A DNA stretch of 64,000 nt. Source: Flintibacter muris (GTDB taxonomy: Bacteria; Bacillota; Clostridia; Oscillospirales; Oscillospiraceae). Position numbers and translations under genes: made by a program. How positions within the stretch are numbered: the stretch's first letter is position 1; each line of letters begins with the position of its first letter. Below, piece by piece: positions 1 through 8,465 of this stretch. The stretch covers positions 1 through 64,000 of the forward strand of contig NZ_CALPCP010000006.1 in NCBI RefSeq assembly GCF_943192995.1. Reading direction: 5' to 3'. A model generated the notes under the pieces. The model saw only the letters and a list, made by a program, of their open reading frames with translations. It searched no databases and was not told the DNA's origin.

Positions 1-54
1 TCGCATACCTGCGTCTCTCATTTTTCTGTATCATACCCTCATTATAGCACCTTT

Positions 55-676
55 TTATCTATTGGTACAGCTTCTGAGTATGTAGGTAACAAAAGCGTTC
101 GGCAGGTTTACGAAGTACGACACGATCAGATTATTACCAGAAAGCCTGTAGGCAGCCGCGAATCCAAGTCCTACCGTAAAGAGCAGGAGCAAATCCTCCC
201 AGGCGCGAAAACCGGGATAGCCCAGATGATATAGCGAGAACATCGTCCCGGAAATCAAAATTGCGGGCAAGCAGCCAAATTGCTGCTCGGCCCTGCTCTG
301 CACAAAGCCCCGAAACAGGAACTCCTCAAAAAACGTGGTCATGATAAGCGGTACAATCCCTAACGGCAGCAGATGCCACGGTATCTGTTCCCCCACAGCC
401 ATTTTGGGGATCAGCTGTCCGCCAACGGAAAATATCGCAAATGCAAACAAAACGGCAAATTGCCGTGGGCCCAGCCTTTTTACGCGGCCGAAGCAAGTGA
501 TTCCTTTTCTCTCCGCAGACAGTATAGCGGAACCAAAAGACTGAATACCAGCCCGTACAGGAAATTATAAAAACAAAATAGAGAACCGGTGACGGATTGA
601 GGTTCGCCAACGCGATGCAGAGGATCAGCAGTACCTCTGTGCCAATCAAATACACCGACAGTTTCTTGTTATTCAT
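55..676 (-). pseudogene. CPBP-family intramembrane metalloprotease, frameshifted
   Basis: Two overlapping frames make up one CPBP (Abi) membrane protease. The N-terminal frame starts at an ATG at 676 with a good GGAGAG ribosome site and reads a hydrophobic segment. The C-terminal frame, ending at 55, carries the family motifs EEFLFRGF (catalytic Glu pair and Arg) and SLYHLGY (motif 2 His). Continuity is lost around 540-565: the second frame reads back through FGSAILSAERKGI until a stop at 565-567, so a single-base shift there would join the halves. The gene starts 36 bp after the upstream histidine kinase and probably ends the same operon. Family members cleave membrane-embedded substrates or act in bacteriocin immunity. 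It is either a real pseudogene or a sequencing error. Confidence 0.75.
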
Positions 677-712
677 TATGTGTCTCTCCGTGATTTTTAG
701 TGTTTGTGATTG

Positions 713-1825
713 CTATAAAACAGGAATCGTCACCGTAAAGACTGTCAGGCCATCCCTGCTCTCCGCAGTAATCATCCCTTTGTGGAGCGTGACGATCTGC
801 TTGGCGATGGCGAGGCCCAGCCCGGCCCCGCTGGAGCTGCGCCCCGTGTCCAGCCGGTAAAACTGCTCGAAGATTCGCTCCAGCTTCTCCTGGGGAATGG
901 TTCCACCGTGGTTGGAAAATCTCAGCTTTACGCAGTCCTCGCCGCTCTCGGCCTCAATGGTGATCTCGGTTCCGTCGTAGCTGTAATTCACCGCATTGCG
1001 CAAAAGGTTGTCAAAGACCCGCTGTATCTTGTCGGCGTCACAGTTCAGCAAAATATCCTCCCCAACCGCAAGGCGGCAGGTCAGGCCCTTCTGATTCAGA
1101 ACCGGCTGAAACTCATACACAAGCTGCTCCAGCAGGCGGGTCAGGTTGATCTCACTGTATTGCAGGGTGATGGTGGACAGGCTGTACCGCGCGATTTCCA
1201 GAAACTCATTGATCAGATCCTCCAACCGCTCCGACTTGGCGAGGGCAATGGTGAGATACTTTTCCCGCAGTTCCTCGGAGAACTGCTTTTCATCCCGCAG
1301 CAGGTTCAGGTAGCTGATGGAGGAGGCCAGGGGCGTTTTCAGGTCGTGGGCCAGGTACATCACCAAATCGTTCTTTTTCTGTTCAGCCAAGAGCATGTCG
1401 CTTTTCTGCCGGTCAATGGTGTGCTTTGCCAGATTCATTTTGCGCTCAATGGGAAGCAGCTCCGGGGGCAGGGAAATTTCTCCCGCCACGTCTTGAAGCA
1501 GAGCATCCATTCCTCTGTTGATGTCCTCAAAATACCGGGTCAGCCAGCGGAGGTAAAAGTAGAACAGGACAGAGGCCACCAGCAGGAGGGACAGCAGAAT
1601 GATGGCATCCATGTGGCTGCGGAAGGTGCGCTCATAGAACCGGAGGGCGGCATCGTAGTCCATGCCCAGGGTATTTTGAAACAGAGCCACCATTCCGTTG
1701 GCGAAGCGGCCCCGCAGCAGTACGGCGTAAATGAGGTAGACCACAGCGGCGGCCGCCGCCAGCACAGCTATGGTGCGGAGTAATATCTTCCTGCGGAACT
1801 GGCCGAAGTCATTCTTACTTTTCAA
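713..1825 (-). CDS. VanS-like sensor histidine kinase
   Basis: Membrane sensor kinase of the VanS/EnvZ class, about 370 residues. Two membrane segments near residues 16-38 and 74-93 flank a short extracytoplasmic loop. The H-box YLAHDLKTPL puts the phospho-acceptor His near residue 160, and N, G1 (GAGLGLAIAK) and related ATPase boxes follow. It overlaps the end of the response regulator upstream, so the two are translationally coupled. I chose the TTG at 1825 because a G-rich Shine-Dalgarno lies about 12 nt upstream; a TTG at 1837 would add four residues but lacks spacing. VanS-type kinases sense cell-wall antibiotics, but no vanH-A-X genes are adjacent, so the signal is unknown. Confidence 0.85.
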   Translation of the reverse strand: MKSKNDFGQFRRKILLRTIAVLAAAAAVVYLIYAVLLRGRFANGMVALFQNTLGMDYDAALRFYERTFRSHMDAIILLSLLLVASVLFYFYLRWLTRYFEDINRGMDALLQDVAGEISLPPELLPIERKMNLAKHTIDRQKSDMLLAEQKKNDLVMYLAHDLKTPLASSISYLNLLRDEKQFSEELREKYLTIALAKSERLEDLINEFLEIARYSLSTITLQYSEINLTRLLEQLVYEFQPVLNQKGLTCRLAVGEDILLNCDADKIQRVFDNLLRNAVNYSYDGTEITIEAESGEDCVKLRFSNHGGTIPQEKLERIFEQFYRLDTGRSSSGAGLGLAIAKQIVTLHKGMITAESRDGLTVFTVTIPVL

Positions 1826-2534
1826 TAGTGTACCCAACCCCCCATACCGTTTTAATGAACCTGGGGCTTCGGGCAGGCTCGTCCAGCTTTTCCCGCAGCC
1901 GCCCGATGTGGGCCATGACGGTGTTGTTGTTTTTTAGGAACTTCTCGCCCCACACCGCCTCAAACAGCTCCTCGGAGGGGACGACAACCCCCTGCCGCTC
2001 GCAGAGATACCAGAGGATGGAGAACTCCAGGGGAGTCAGCTGCACTTCTCTCCCAAACAGAAAGCACTTGTGGCTGTCCCGGTTGAGCGTCAGCCCCCGA
2101 ATGTCGTATTCATGGGCCGGTTCGTCCTGGTTTGGAGCGGAGCCGTTGTAGAGCCTGTACCGCCGCAGCTGGGTCTTGACCCTGGCAACCACCTCCAAGG
2201 GATTGAAGGGCTTTGTGATGTAGTCGTCGGCCCCGATGGTCAGGCCCATGATCTTGTCCCCGTCCGACCCTCTGGCTGTGAGCATGATGATGGGGCAGTA
2301 GGACTTCTCCCGGATCTTCTTGCACAGCTGAAAGCCGTCCGCGTCGGGGAGCATCACGTCCAGGAGCGCCAGATCCAGGTCTGTGTGTGCAATGCAGTCC
2401 ATGGCCTCCGCGCCGGTATAGCACTTGTGGACTGTGTAGCCGTCATTTGCGAGGTAAAGCTCCAGCACGTCGGCCAGCTCCTTTTCATCGTCAACTACCA
2501 GAATGTGGGTGAGGTTGTTTACAGCACTTGTCAC
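1815..2534 (-). CDS. VanR-like OmpR-family response regulator
   Basis: Receiver domain (acidic pocket VVDDEKE, phospho-acceptor Asp near residue 59 in LLDVMLPD, Lys in YITKPF) followed by an OmpR/PhoB winged-helix domain (LTPLEFSILWYLCERQG, ending VWGVGYTIEK). About 239 residues, the normal size for the family. The GTG at 2534 is preferred as start: it lies one base after the upstream stop codon and has AGGGAG about 12 nt upstream; longer in-frame reading would run into the upstream gene. It partners the kinase with which it overlaps. The regulated genes are unknown, most simply its own operon. Confidence 0.88.
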   Translation of the reverse strand: MTSAVNNLTHILVVDDEKELADVLELYLANDGYTVHKCYTGAEAMDCIAHTDLDLALLDVMLPDADGFQLCKKIREKSYCPIIMLTARGSDGDKIMGLTIGADDYITKPFNPLEVVARVKTQLRRYRLYNGSAPNQDEPAHEYDIRGLTLNRDSHKCFLFGREVQLTPLEFSILWYLCERQGVVVPSEELFEAVWGEKFLKNNNTVMAHIGRLREKLDEPARSPRFIKTVWGVGYTIEK

Positions 2535-2535
2535 T

Positions 2536-2934
2536 TTACTTCCGCTCCCTTTTTTTCTTGCAAATGCCAACAATGGTGTTGGCAACGCTCAGCACGATAA
2601 ACAGCCCCGTAAAGTTGAGCCAAATATCCTGGTACGCCGTTTTCGCCAATGGTTCCCGCAAACTGGTAAACCAGACATAGGCGAAAGCCATCAGCTGGGA
2701 CGGGATGTACGCGACCACATACCGCAAAATCAACGGCTTAATGGGCAGACTGGTACACAGCTCAAACGCCGCGACGCCGATCAGCAGGATGATGGCCCTA
2801 TCCAGTTCGTGCCAGTTGCCGCTGGGGTCCTCGTAAATGCCATTACAGAGATACAACACGCTGTTCAGCAGCGTAATCACGGTATAGATGACGGAATACA
2901 CCGACACCAGATTGATCCATTTTTGCTTACTCAT
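2536..2934 (-). CDS. Small multi-pass membrane protein (DUF6608-like)
   Basis: A 132-residue hydrophobic protein with about four predicted membrane helices, ending in a basic tail (ICKKKRERK). I start it at the ATG at 2934, which has GGAGG about 11 nt upstream; the upstream in-frame ATG at 2970 has none. It abuts the response regulator (stop one base before the GTG), so it heads the regulator-kinase-protease operon. It resembles small proteins labelled DUF6608 that often sit beside VanR/VanS-like pairs; that assignment is from memory. A sensor accessory or immunity role would be a guess. Confidence 0.65.
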   Translation of the reverse strand: MSKQKWINLVSVYSVIYTVITLLNSVLYLCNGIYEDPSGNWHELDRAIILLIGVAAFELCTSLPIKPLILRYVVAYIPSQLMAFAYVWFTSLREPLAKTAYQDIWLNFTGLFIVLSVANTIVGICKKKRERK

Positions 2935-3042
2935 TTTCCCTTTGCCTCCAGGATAAGATTTCACTGACATTATATCAAGATTGTTTTTCTTTTTCCTGCG
3001 TTTTCCCTATGGAATTTCTTAAATTTTTCCTACGGTCAATTT

Positions 3043-3171
3043 TCAGCCAAGCCAGCCGTTATAAAAAGCTGTCACCCCCAATGCGGCCCCTATGACCGTT
3101 GCAATGAGGATCACGATGACGCCTTTTTTGTGTTCCTTGAAATATGCCAACAGGGTTTTCAAATCTTCCAT
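3043..3171 (-). CDS. Small single-pass membrane protein, 42 aa
   Basis: A short ORF with an AGGAG ribosome site 9 nt before its ATG at 3171. The product has a charged N-terminus (MEDLKTLLAYFKEHKKG) followed by one clear membrane helix (about residues 18-34) and a short tail ending NGWLG, a typical small N-in membrane protein. It lies between the VanRS-like operon and the ABC permease, transcribed in the same direction as both. I do not recognise a family. The ribosome site and helix support expression, but homologs would be needed to be certain. Confidence 0.5.
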   Translation of the reverse strand: MEDLKTLLAYFKEHKKGVIVILIATVIGAALGVTAFYNGWLG

Positions 3172-3252
3172 GCTCAAAATCTCCTAAAATAGTTTATCTA
3201 AGTGGAGGAAAGCGGCGGCATTGATTCCTCAAGACCGCCGCTTTTCCGGAAA

Positions 3253-3443
3253 TCAGGAGAGCTGTCTGACTGTGGTGTGTTGACACCGGTATGTATCGTT
3301 ATCCTTCTGCTTCACCTCCCGCTCCACCTGGGCCAACTGATGCTCCAGATCCTTGATTTTGGCCTCATCGGTCTCGGTATTCAGCTGCTGCTCCAGATCT
3401 TCTTTTTTCTTTTTAGTTTTTCAATTGACTGTAATCGTTCCAT
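3253..3443 (-). pseudogene. Coiled-coil ORF remnant, frameshifted at an A-rich tract
   Basis: Directly after the ABC permease gene, an ORF starts MERLQSIEKLKRKK and then stops, while the next frame continues as an uninterrupted coiled coil (EDLEQQL, KIKDLEHQLAQVEREVKQKD) to a stop at 3253-3255. The two frames meet at an A-rich tract around 3400-3412, a classic site for slippage or sequencing error. The heptad-like pattern recalls FlxA-like proteins, but the fragment is too short to assign. No ribosome site precedes the ATG, so it may be the 3' remnant of a larger gene. Confidence 0.4.
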
Positions 3444-3454
3444 TTCAGGCGGGG

Positions 3455-5848
3455 TCAGTCCACCGCCTTGATCCGCTCCACCAGAGAGAGCCTTCTGGTA
3501 TAGCGGACCGCGCAGGCGGAGAACACCCCCTGCACCACAAGCAGCGCGGCGGCGAACAGCAGAACCTGGAGCGCCGGGAAATGGTAGGTGAGGGTTCCAA
3601 ACAGGCCGATCTGATCGAATACCTTGCAGACAACCAGACTGCACGCCGTCCCCAGGGTCAGGGTGACCAGCAGCGTGATGCCAACATAGTACAGGCACTC
3701 AAAGGACAGCATGCTGGACAGCTGCCGGCCGCTCATGCCAACGGACTGGAACACGCCGAACTCCTGCTGGCGGGTGAGAAGATTGGTAATCAAGGTGTTG
3801 GCGAGGTTGATAAGGGAAAACACAAAGATAAAGACCAGGATGCCGTAGTCCCGGGCCAACTCGTCCCGCAGGCCGCGCTCCAGCTCGGCGGCCAAATCGT
3901 CCAGGCCGGAAATTTCCACTCGCTGGTCAGGTATGGCGCTGAATACCGCCCGCCGCAGCTGTGGGCTGTCCTGCTCGGCGTGGATGTTTACATAGCCGGT
4001 AAAGTCCGAGATTTCCGGATAGAGGGCGGACAACTCCGCCTCGGGCAGGATAAAGAAATGGGTGGAGCTGCCAATTTGAACATCCTTGACAATGCCCATG
4101 ACGGTATAGGTCTTGCTCTGTCCGTTGTAACAGGAAACCGTAATGGTATCCCCAAGCTGATAGCCAGTCCGATAGACCTCCTTCAGCGTACTGCCTGCCG
4201 GGCAGACCAGGATGCCATTCCCCTCCAGCAGCTGGCGGTAATCCGCCGTTCCCTCCAAAACGGCCTCCCCGGCGTACATCTCTGCCATTTTTTCCTCGGA
4301 AATGCCGCGCAGAAAAAACGGCTCATGCTCCCGATTGCCCGGAATGGCGCTGACAGCGGGAATTTCCACACAAGTCATGCTGTAAGCCGTAACGTAATCC
4401 ACACCGGGAAGGGCAGACAGCTCCTTCCGCAGGGTCTGGTCCAGTGGATTCTCCCTCTGCATCTCCACAAATTCCCGGCCTGCGTAATTCTCGTATTGCA
4501 GAAGATACTGGCTCCGGTCCCCAAACTGGGACTGGGCCATTTCTTTGACGTCCACCGAGTTTGCGTAGGCGGAAACGCACAGAAGCAGAATCCCGGTCAG
4601 GCTCAGGGAGAGGGTGGTGACAAACGCCTTTTTCCGGTTCCGGGAGAAGTTCATCCAGGCCAGCCGGGGCATGGTCAGGCGGCGGTGGAGCTGCCTGGAA
4701 ACACTGGGGCCCTGCTGCTGGGAATAGGCGGTGGCGCGGATGGCCTCAATGGCGGAGACCTTTCCCGCCATTGCCATGGGTTTCCTGGTGGCGATCAAAA
4801 CGGTGCCATAGGTCAGGAGGGAGACTATCACCGCAGACCGGATATTGTCACCCCAGGACCAGTAGCCGGGAACGGCGATCAGCGCGATACCTGCGGCGCA
4901 GACCAGCCCCAGGGGAATGGCGATAGCGGTCAGGAAGCGGCGCTCCCGCTTGACCACCCGCTTGAGCTGCCTGGGTGTGGTCCCCAGTACCTTCAGTCGG
5001 CCATATTCCCGCATTTTGCCCATGACGGAGATATAGAAGATGTTGTAGATCACAATGGCGCACACCACGGCAATCAGGAGCGCTGCGGCATAGACCTCCA
5101 TCCCGCTGCCCAAGTAGATGTCCACCATGTCAAAGTAGTTGGAGCTGTAGAAGGTCTGCTCCTCCGGGATGCCCATTTCCGCGAAGAACTGCTCAATGTC
5201 CGCCCGAAGCTGGGCCAGTTCCATCCCTTGGCTCCCGGCAAAGCGAAACCGGAGTTCATAGGGACTCTCCGGCTCCACTGCGGACTCCGAAATCCAAACC
5301 GTGAAGATACGGCTGATGTTCTCTGTTTCCAGAATACCTGTGACGGTATAGGTCTTCTCTCCATCGTCCAGGTCCAGAACGACAGTCTGACCGACTTCTT
5401 CCGGCAAACCGAAGCAGCGGAAAAAGGCGCGCTCCACACACAGCTCGTTTTCCGCCTGGGGATAGGTCCCGGTAATCCTGCCGTAGCCCATCAGGTCGAT
5501 CATCTCCGGGCTGACATAGCTGATCTGCAAAATGCTGTCCTTATGGCGGGCGGTTCCCACCTCAATGGTACAGCCCCATTTTTCAAACCTTCCGGTATCC
5601 GCCAGCCGGGTGACCTCCTCCCGGGTCAGCCCGACGCACCCGGCCTGATACTGCCCCAGGATGCCGTCCAGGGTCTTCAGCTGCTGGGCGGAGTAGAGAA
5701 AGCAGAGACTTCCCATGAGGCAGACGGCCAGGGCAATCGTCAGGATGACAAATATGCTCCGCCGCTTGTCGGCTTTGATGCTGCGGCTTGCCAGCTTCTT
5801 CTCCACCGCGCTGGTGTCGTTTTCAAAAGGCCAAGTCATTGCTGCCAC
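3455..5848 (-). CDS. ABC transporter permease, FtsX/MacB type
   Basis: A 797-residue permease with two copies of the FtsX arrangement: an N-terminal helix, a large extracytoplasmic domain, three helices, then a second helix, domain and three-helix block. It ends LVERIKAVD. It begins 5 bp after the ABC ATPase gene, so the pair is co-translated. Such permeases in Firmicutes export or dislodge peptide antibiotics and lipid-like compounds. The kinase and regulator immediately upstream suggest a BceRS/BceAB-like resistance module, although this permease is longer than a typical BceB and has two extracellular domains. Substrate not determinable. Confidence 0.85.
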   Translation of the reverse strand: MAAMTWPFENDTSAVEKKLASRSIKADKRRSIFVILTIALAVCLMGSLCFLYSAQQLKTLDGILGQYQAGCVGLTREEVTRLADTGRFEKWGCTIEVGTARHKDSILQISYVSPEMIDLMGYGRITGTYPQAENELCVERAFFRCFGLPEEVGQTVVLDLDDGEKTYTVTGILETENISRIFTVWISESAVEPESPYELRFRFAGSQGMELAQLRADIEQFFAEMGIPEEQTFYSSNYFDMVDIYLGSGMEVYAAALLIAVVCAIVIYNIFYISVMGKMREYGRLKVLGTTPRQLKRVVKRERRFLTAIAIPLGLVCAAGIALIAVPGYWSWGDNIRSAVIVSLLTYGTVLIATRKPMAMAGKVSAIEAIRATAYSQQQGPSVSRQLHRRLTMPRLAWMNFSRNRKKAFVTTLSLSLTGILLLCVSAYANSVDVKEMAQSQFGDRSQYLLQYENYAGREFVEMQRENPLDQTLRKELSALPGVDYVTAYSMTCVEIPAVSAIPGNREHEPFFLRGISEEKMAEMYAGEAVLEGTADYRQLLEGNGILVCPAGSTLKEVYRTGYQLGDTITVSCYNGQSKTYTVMGIVKDVQIGSSTHFFILPEAELSALYPEISDFTGYVNIHAEQDSPQLRRAVFSAIPDQRVEISGLDDLAAELERGLRDELARDYGILVFIFVFSLINLANTLITNLLTRQQEFGVFQSVGMSGRQLSSMLSFECLYYVGITLLVTLTLGTACSLVVCKVFDQIGLFGTLTYHFPALQVLLFAAALLVVQGVFSACAVRYTRRLSLVERIKAVD

Positions 5849-5853
5849 CCCCC

Positions 5854-6519
5854 TCAGCCCACGATTTTGCCATCCTCGATCCGCACGATGCGGTCGGCCA
5901 GCTGTGCGATCTCGTTGTTGTGGGTGATCATCACGATGGTCTGGTTGAACTGCGTGCTGGTGCGCTTGAGCAGGCCCAGCACATCGGCGCTGGTCTTGCT
6001 GTCCAGGTTGCCGGTAGGCTCATCCGCCAGGACGATGGCCGGTTTGGTAATCAGGGCCCGGGCAATCGCCACCCGCTGCTGCTGTCCGCCGGAGAGGTTG
6101 TTGGGCATATTTTGCAGCTTATCCTCCAGGGCCAGCATGTGGACGATTTCGTCCATGAACTTCTGGTCCACCGTGTCCCCGTCCAGCTCTACGGGCAAGA
6201 CGATGTTCTCGTAGACGTTCAGAATGGGAACCAGGTTGTAGTTCTGGAAGATGAAGCCGATGTTCCGGCGGCGGAAGATGGTCAGTTCCTCGTCGTTCTT
6301 CTTTGCCAGCTCGTCCCCCCGGACGATGACGCTGCCGGAGGTGGGGGTGTCGAGACCGCCCATCATATTGAGAAGGGTGGACTTGCCGCTGCCGGAGGTC
6401 CCCACCACGGCCACGAACTCCCCCTGCTCCACAGAGAGGTTGACCCCATCCAGGGCGCGGGTGATGTTCGGCTCGCTGCCATATTGCTTTTTCAGGTCGA
6501 TGGTTTGTAATACGTTCAT
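5854..6519 (-). CDS. ABC transporter ATP-binding protein, MacB/LolD type
   Basis: A 221-residue nucleotide-binding subunit with all key motifs: Walker A GTSGSGKST, Q-loop (FIFQNYNLVP), signature LSGGQQQR, Walker B/D-loop VLADEPTGNLD and the switch His in MITHNN. Length and the DEPTGNLD sequence are typical of the LolD/MacB/BceA group. It pairs with the FtsX-type permease 5 bp downstream. The 110-bp gap from the kinase gene suggests an independent promoter or an untranslated leader that the regulator could control. Confidence 0.93.
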   Translation of the reverse strand: MNVLQTIDLKKQYGSEPNITRALDGVNLSVEQGEFVAVVGTSGSGKSTLLNMMGGLDTPTSGSVIVRGDELAKKNDEELTIFRRRNIGFIFQNYNLVPILNVYENIVLPVELDGDTVDQKFMDEIVHMLALEDKLQNMPNNLSGGQQQRVAIARALITKPAIVLADEPTGNLDSKTSADVLGLLKRTSTQFNQTIVMITHNNEIAQLADRIVRIEDGKIVG

Positions 6520-6629
6520 TTTTGTCTGCTCCTTTCACGGCTCTTCGCCTGTTGCAGAGCGATTGTAAAATCCAAATGTCTCAGAAATGTCCGAATTGGA
6601 GCTTTGAATGTGAATTTTTTGTGAACAGT

Positions 6630-7655
6630 TTACCGCCGGGGCAGGAACACCGAAAACGTAGATCCGCGGCCGGGTTTCGAGGCCACCTGGATATAGCCGC
6701 CCTGCCGGGTGACAATCTCCCGGGCCAGATACAGCCCGATGCCCACCCCCGGCTGGTCGTGGACCTCCTCCTCACGGTAAAAACGCCGGAAGATGGCGGC
6801 CTGACGGCTCTCCGGGATGCCCTTGCCGGTGTCGGTCACGTCCAGTTTGACATACATCTCCCACTGCTCCACCGACACGCTGATCTTCCCGCCCGCCGGG
6901 GTGTACTTCACCGCGTTGTCCAGCAGATTGAACAGGGCCTCCGCCGTCCACTTGCTGTCGTGAGAAACCCGCAGGTCGTCAGGGCACTGTACCTCGACGG
7001 AGATGCCCTTTTGCTCCGCACTGTAGACGATGCCGCTCATGGCCTGAGCTAAAGTGTCCAGCAGCGCGCCGTCCTTCTTGTCCAGGGTGATTGCCCCGGT
7101 TTCCAGACGGGAGGCTTTCCCCATGGACTGCACCAGAAATTCCAGCTTGTCTGTCTGGCTGCGTATGCCCTGTAGAAAGTCCCGCCGCTCCTGCTCTGTG
7201 ACCGGCTTTGCCAGCAGGGTGTCCGTCACCATTTTCAGATTTGCCACCGGCGTTTTCACCTGATGGGAAATATCCGACACCAGCGTTTGCAGCTCCTGCC
7301 GCTCTTCATCCACCTTGCGCCGGTTTTCCTGGAGGATACCGTACAGCCGGGAGAGGCGGTAGCTGATGCGCGCGAAGATGGTCTCACGGTCTTCGGCTCT
7401 GGCCGGCTCCTGGCCACCGGTAATCATGCTGTCCATGGTTTGGCACAGGTCGCTGGTGAACTGGGACAGCCGCTTGGCGAAACACAGTGTCAGCAGGAAC
7501 AGCCAGAATAAAGCGCAGGCCGTCAGCAACGCACCGGCCAGCAGCACTCCCCCCTGGCCGGTGACGGCGGAGAGGAGGAAGGAGAGGGCCAGCATGGAGA
7601 CCACCGCGCCGGTTTCCACCAGCAGGAACATGGTTTTGACGGGCATACGCCTCAT
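6630..7655 (-). CDS. Intramembrane-sensing histidine kinase (BceS-like)
   Basis: A 341-residue kinase. Two membrane helices near residues 8-30 and 37-60 are joined by only a few residues, so there is no extracellular sensor domain; this is the intramembrane-sensing layout of BceS-type kinases, which take their signal from an ABC transporter. The H-box SDISHQVKTPVANL puts the phospho-acceptor His near residue 131; N and G boxes follow (GVGIGLYLAREIV). The start ATG at 7655 overlaps the regulator stop codon as ATGA, giving tight coupling. The neighbouring transporter is the likely partner. Confidence 0.9.
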   Translation of the reverse strand: MRRMPVKTMFLLVETGAVVSMLALSFLLSAVTGQGGVLLAGALLTACALFWLFLLTLCFAKRLSQFTSDLCQTMDSMITGGQEPARAEDRETIFARISYRLSRLYGILQENRRKVDEERQELQTLVSDISHQVKTPVANLKMVTDTLLAKPVTEQERRDFLQGIRSQTDKLEFLVQSMGKASRLETGAITLDKKDGALLDTLAQAMSGIVYSAEQKGISVEVQCPDDLRVSHDSKWTAEALFNLLDNAVKYTPAGGKISVSVEQWEMYVKLDVTDTGKGIPESRQAAIFRRFYREEEVHDQPGVGIGLYLAREIVTRQGGYIQVASKPGRGSTFSVFLPRR

Positions 7656-8341
7656 TTCCGCTCGCCCCCTGTCCACTGGTAGCCGATGCCGTAGATTGTC
7701 TTGATATAGGTGTCGCCCTCCGCCTCAATCTTGCCCCGGATACGGCTGATGGAGGTGGTCAGGGTGTGCTCGTCCACAAATTTCTCGTCCACATCCCACA
7801 GCCGCTCCAGGAGCCGCTGCCGGGTCAGGACCTGGCGGGGATTTTTGCAGAACAGGTACAGCATCTTGTACTCCATGGAGGAGAGGCTGAGAGGCTTCCC
7901 GTTCAGGGTGGCGGCTTGTTCCGAGAAGTCCAGGAACAGCCTGCCGTCGTCGTAGAGATCCTTTGCCGGCTTGTGGTGCTCCAGCATGGCGAACATGGCG
8001 CGGATCTTCCGTTGCAAGGCCCCGATGGAAAAGGGCTTGGTGATGTAGTCCACCGCTCCAGCCTCATAGCCCCGGATTTGGTCGCTCTCCTGGTCGTTGG
8101 CGGTGAGGAAGATCACCACCGTATCCGGGTGCTCCGGCTTGACAAGTCTGCACAGGTCATAGCCGTTCCCGTCCGGCAGATTGATGTCCAGCAGCACCAG
8201 GTCGTATTCTGTTCCGGCCAGCAGATCGGCGGCGGTTTTGGCATTCAGGGCGGGGGTGACGTCCCAGCCATCGGAGACCAGGTTATAGGCTAAGGTTTTA
8301 TTCAAAAGTGCGTCATCCTCCACAATCAGTATCCGTTTCAT
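7652..8341 (-). CDS. OmpR-family response regulator (BceR-like)
   Basis: A 229-residue regulator: receiver domain with acidic pocket VEDD, phospho-acceptor Asp near residue 52 (LLDINLPDG) and Lys in YITKPFS, then an OmpR winged-helix domain ending in TIYGIGYQW. The ATG at 8341 has a strong AAAGGAGG site. It is first in the regulator-kinase-ATPase-permease set, all on the same strand. By analogy with BceR it would activate the ABC genes when the transporter is working against a peptide antibiotic; the target site was not identified. Confidence 0.9.
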   Translation of the reverse strand: MKRILIVEDDALLNKTLAYNLVSDGWDVTPALNAKTAADLLAGTEYDLVLLDINLPDGNGYDLCRLVKPEHPDTVVIFLTANDQESDQIRGYEAGAVDYITKPFSIGALQRKIRAMFAMLEHHKPAKDLYDDGRLFLDFSEQAATLNGKPLSLSSMEYKMLYLFCKNPRQVLTRQRLLERLWDVDEKFVDEHTLTTSISRIRGKIEAEGDTYIKTIYGIGYQWTGGERK

Positions 8342-8424
8342 GGCCTGTCCTCCTTTTGGTGATAAGGGCAGTATAACAGACAAATGTCCGCGAAATGTTA
8401 CAGCGGTCTGTCTTTTTGAAAAAA

Positions 8425-8458
8425 TTCTGCCTGAGCGATCCCGTCCGCCCAGGCAGAA
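8425..8458 (-). terminator. Intrinsic terminator after the ABC exporter genes
   Basis: Inverted repeat TTCTGCCTG / CAGGCAGAA with a GC-containing loop. On the minus strand it is followed by a run of T (TTTTTTC), directly after the permease stop at 8466. Confidence 0.8.
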
Positions 8459-8465
8459 AATTGTT

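Noticed and set aside
713-2585. Vancomycin-resistance operon
   Set aside because: Only the regulator and kinase resemble VanRS; no vanH, vanA/B ligase or vanX gene follows, and the nearest VanX-like gene is a membrane-anchored peptidase far away.
3353-6214. A 953-codon plus-strand frame opposite the ABC permease and ATPase genes
   Set aside because: The minus strand encodes well-conserved ABC proteins throughout; the plus frame has no known motifs and is low-complexity (His, Gly, Gln-rich).
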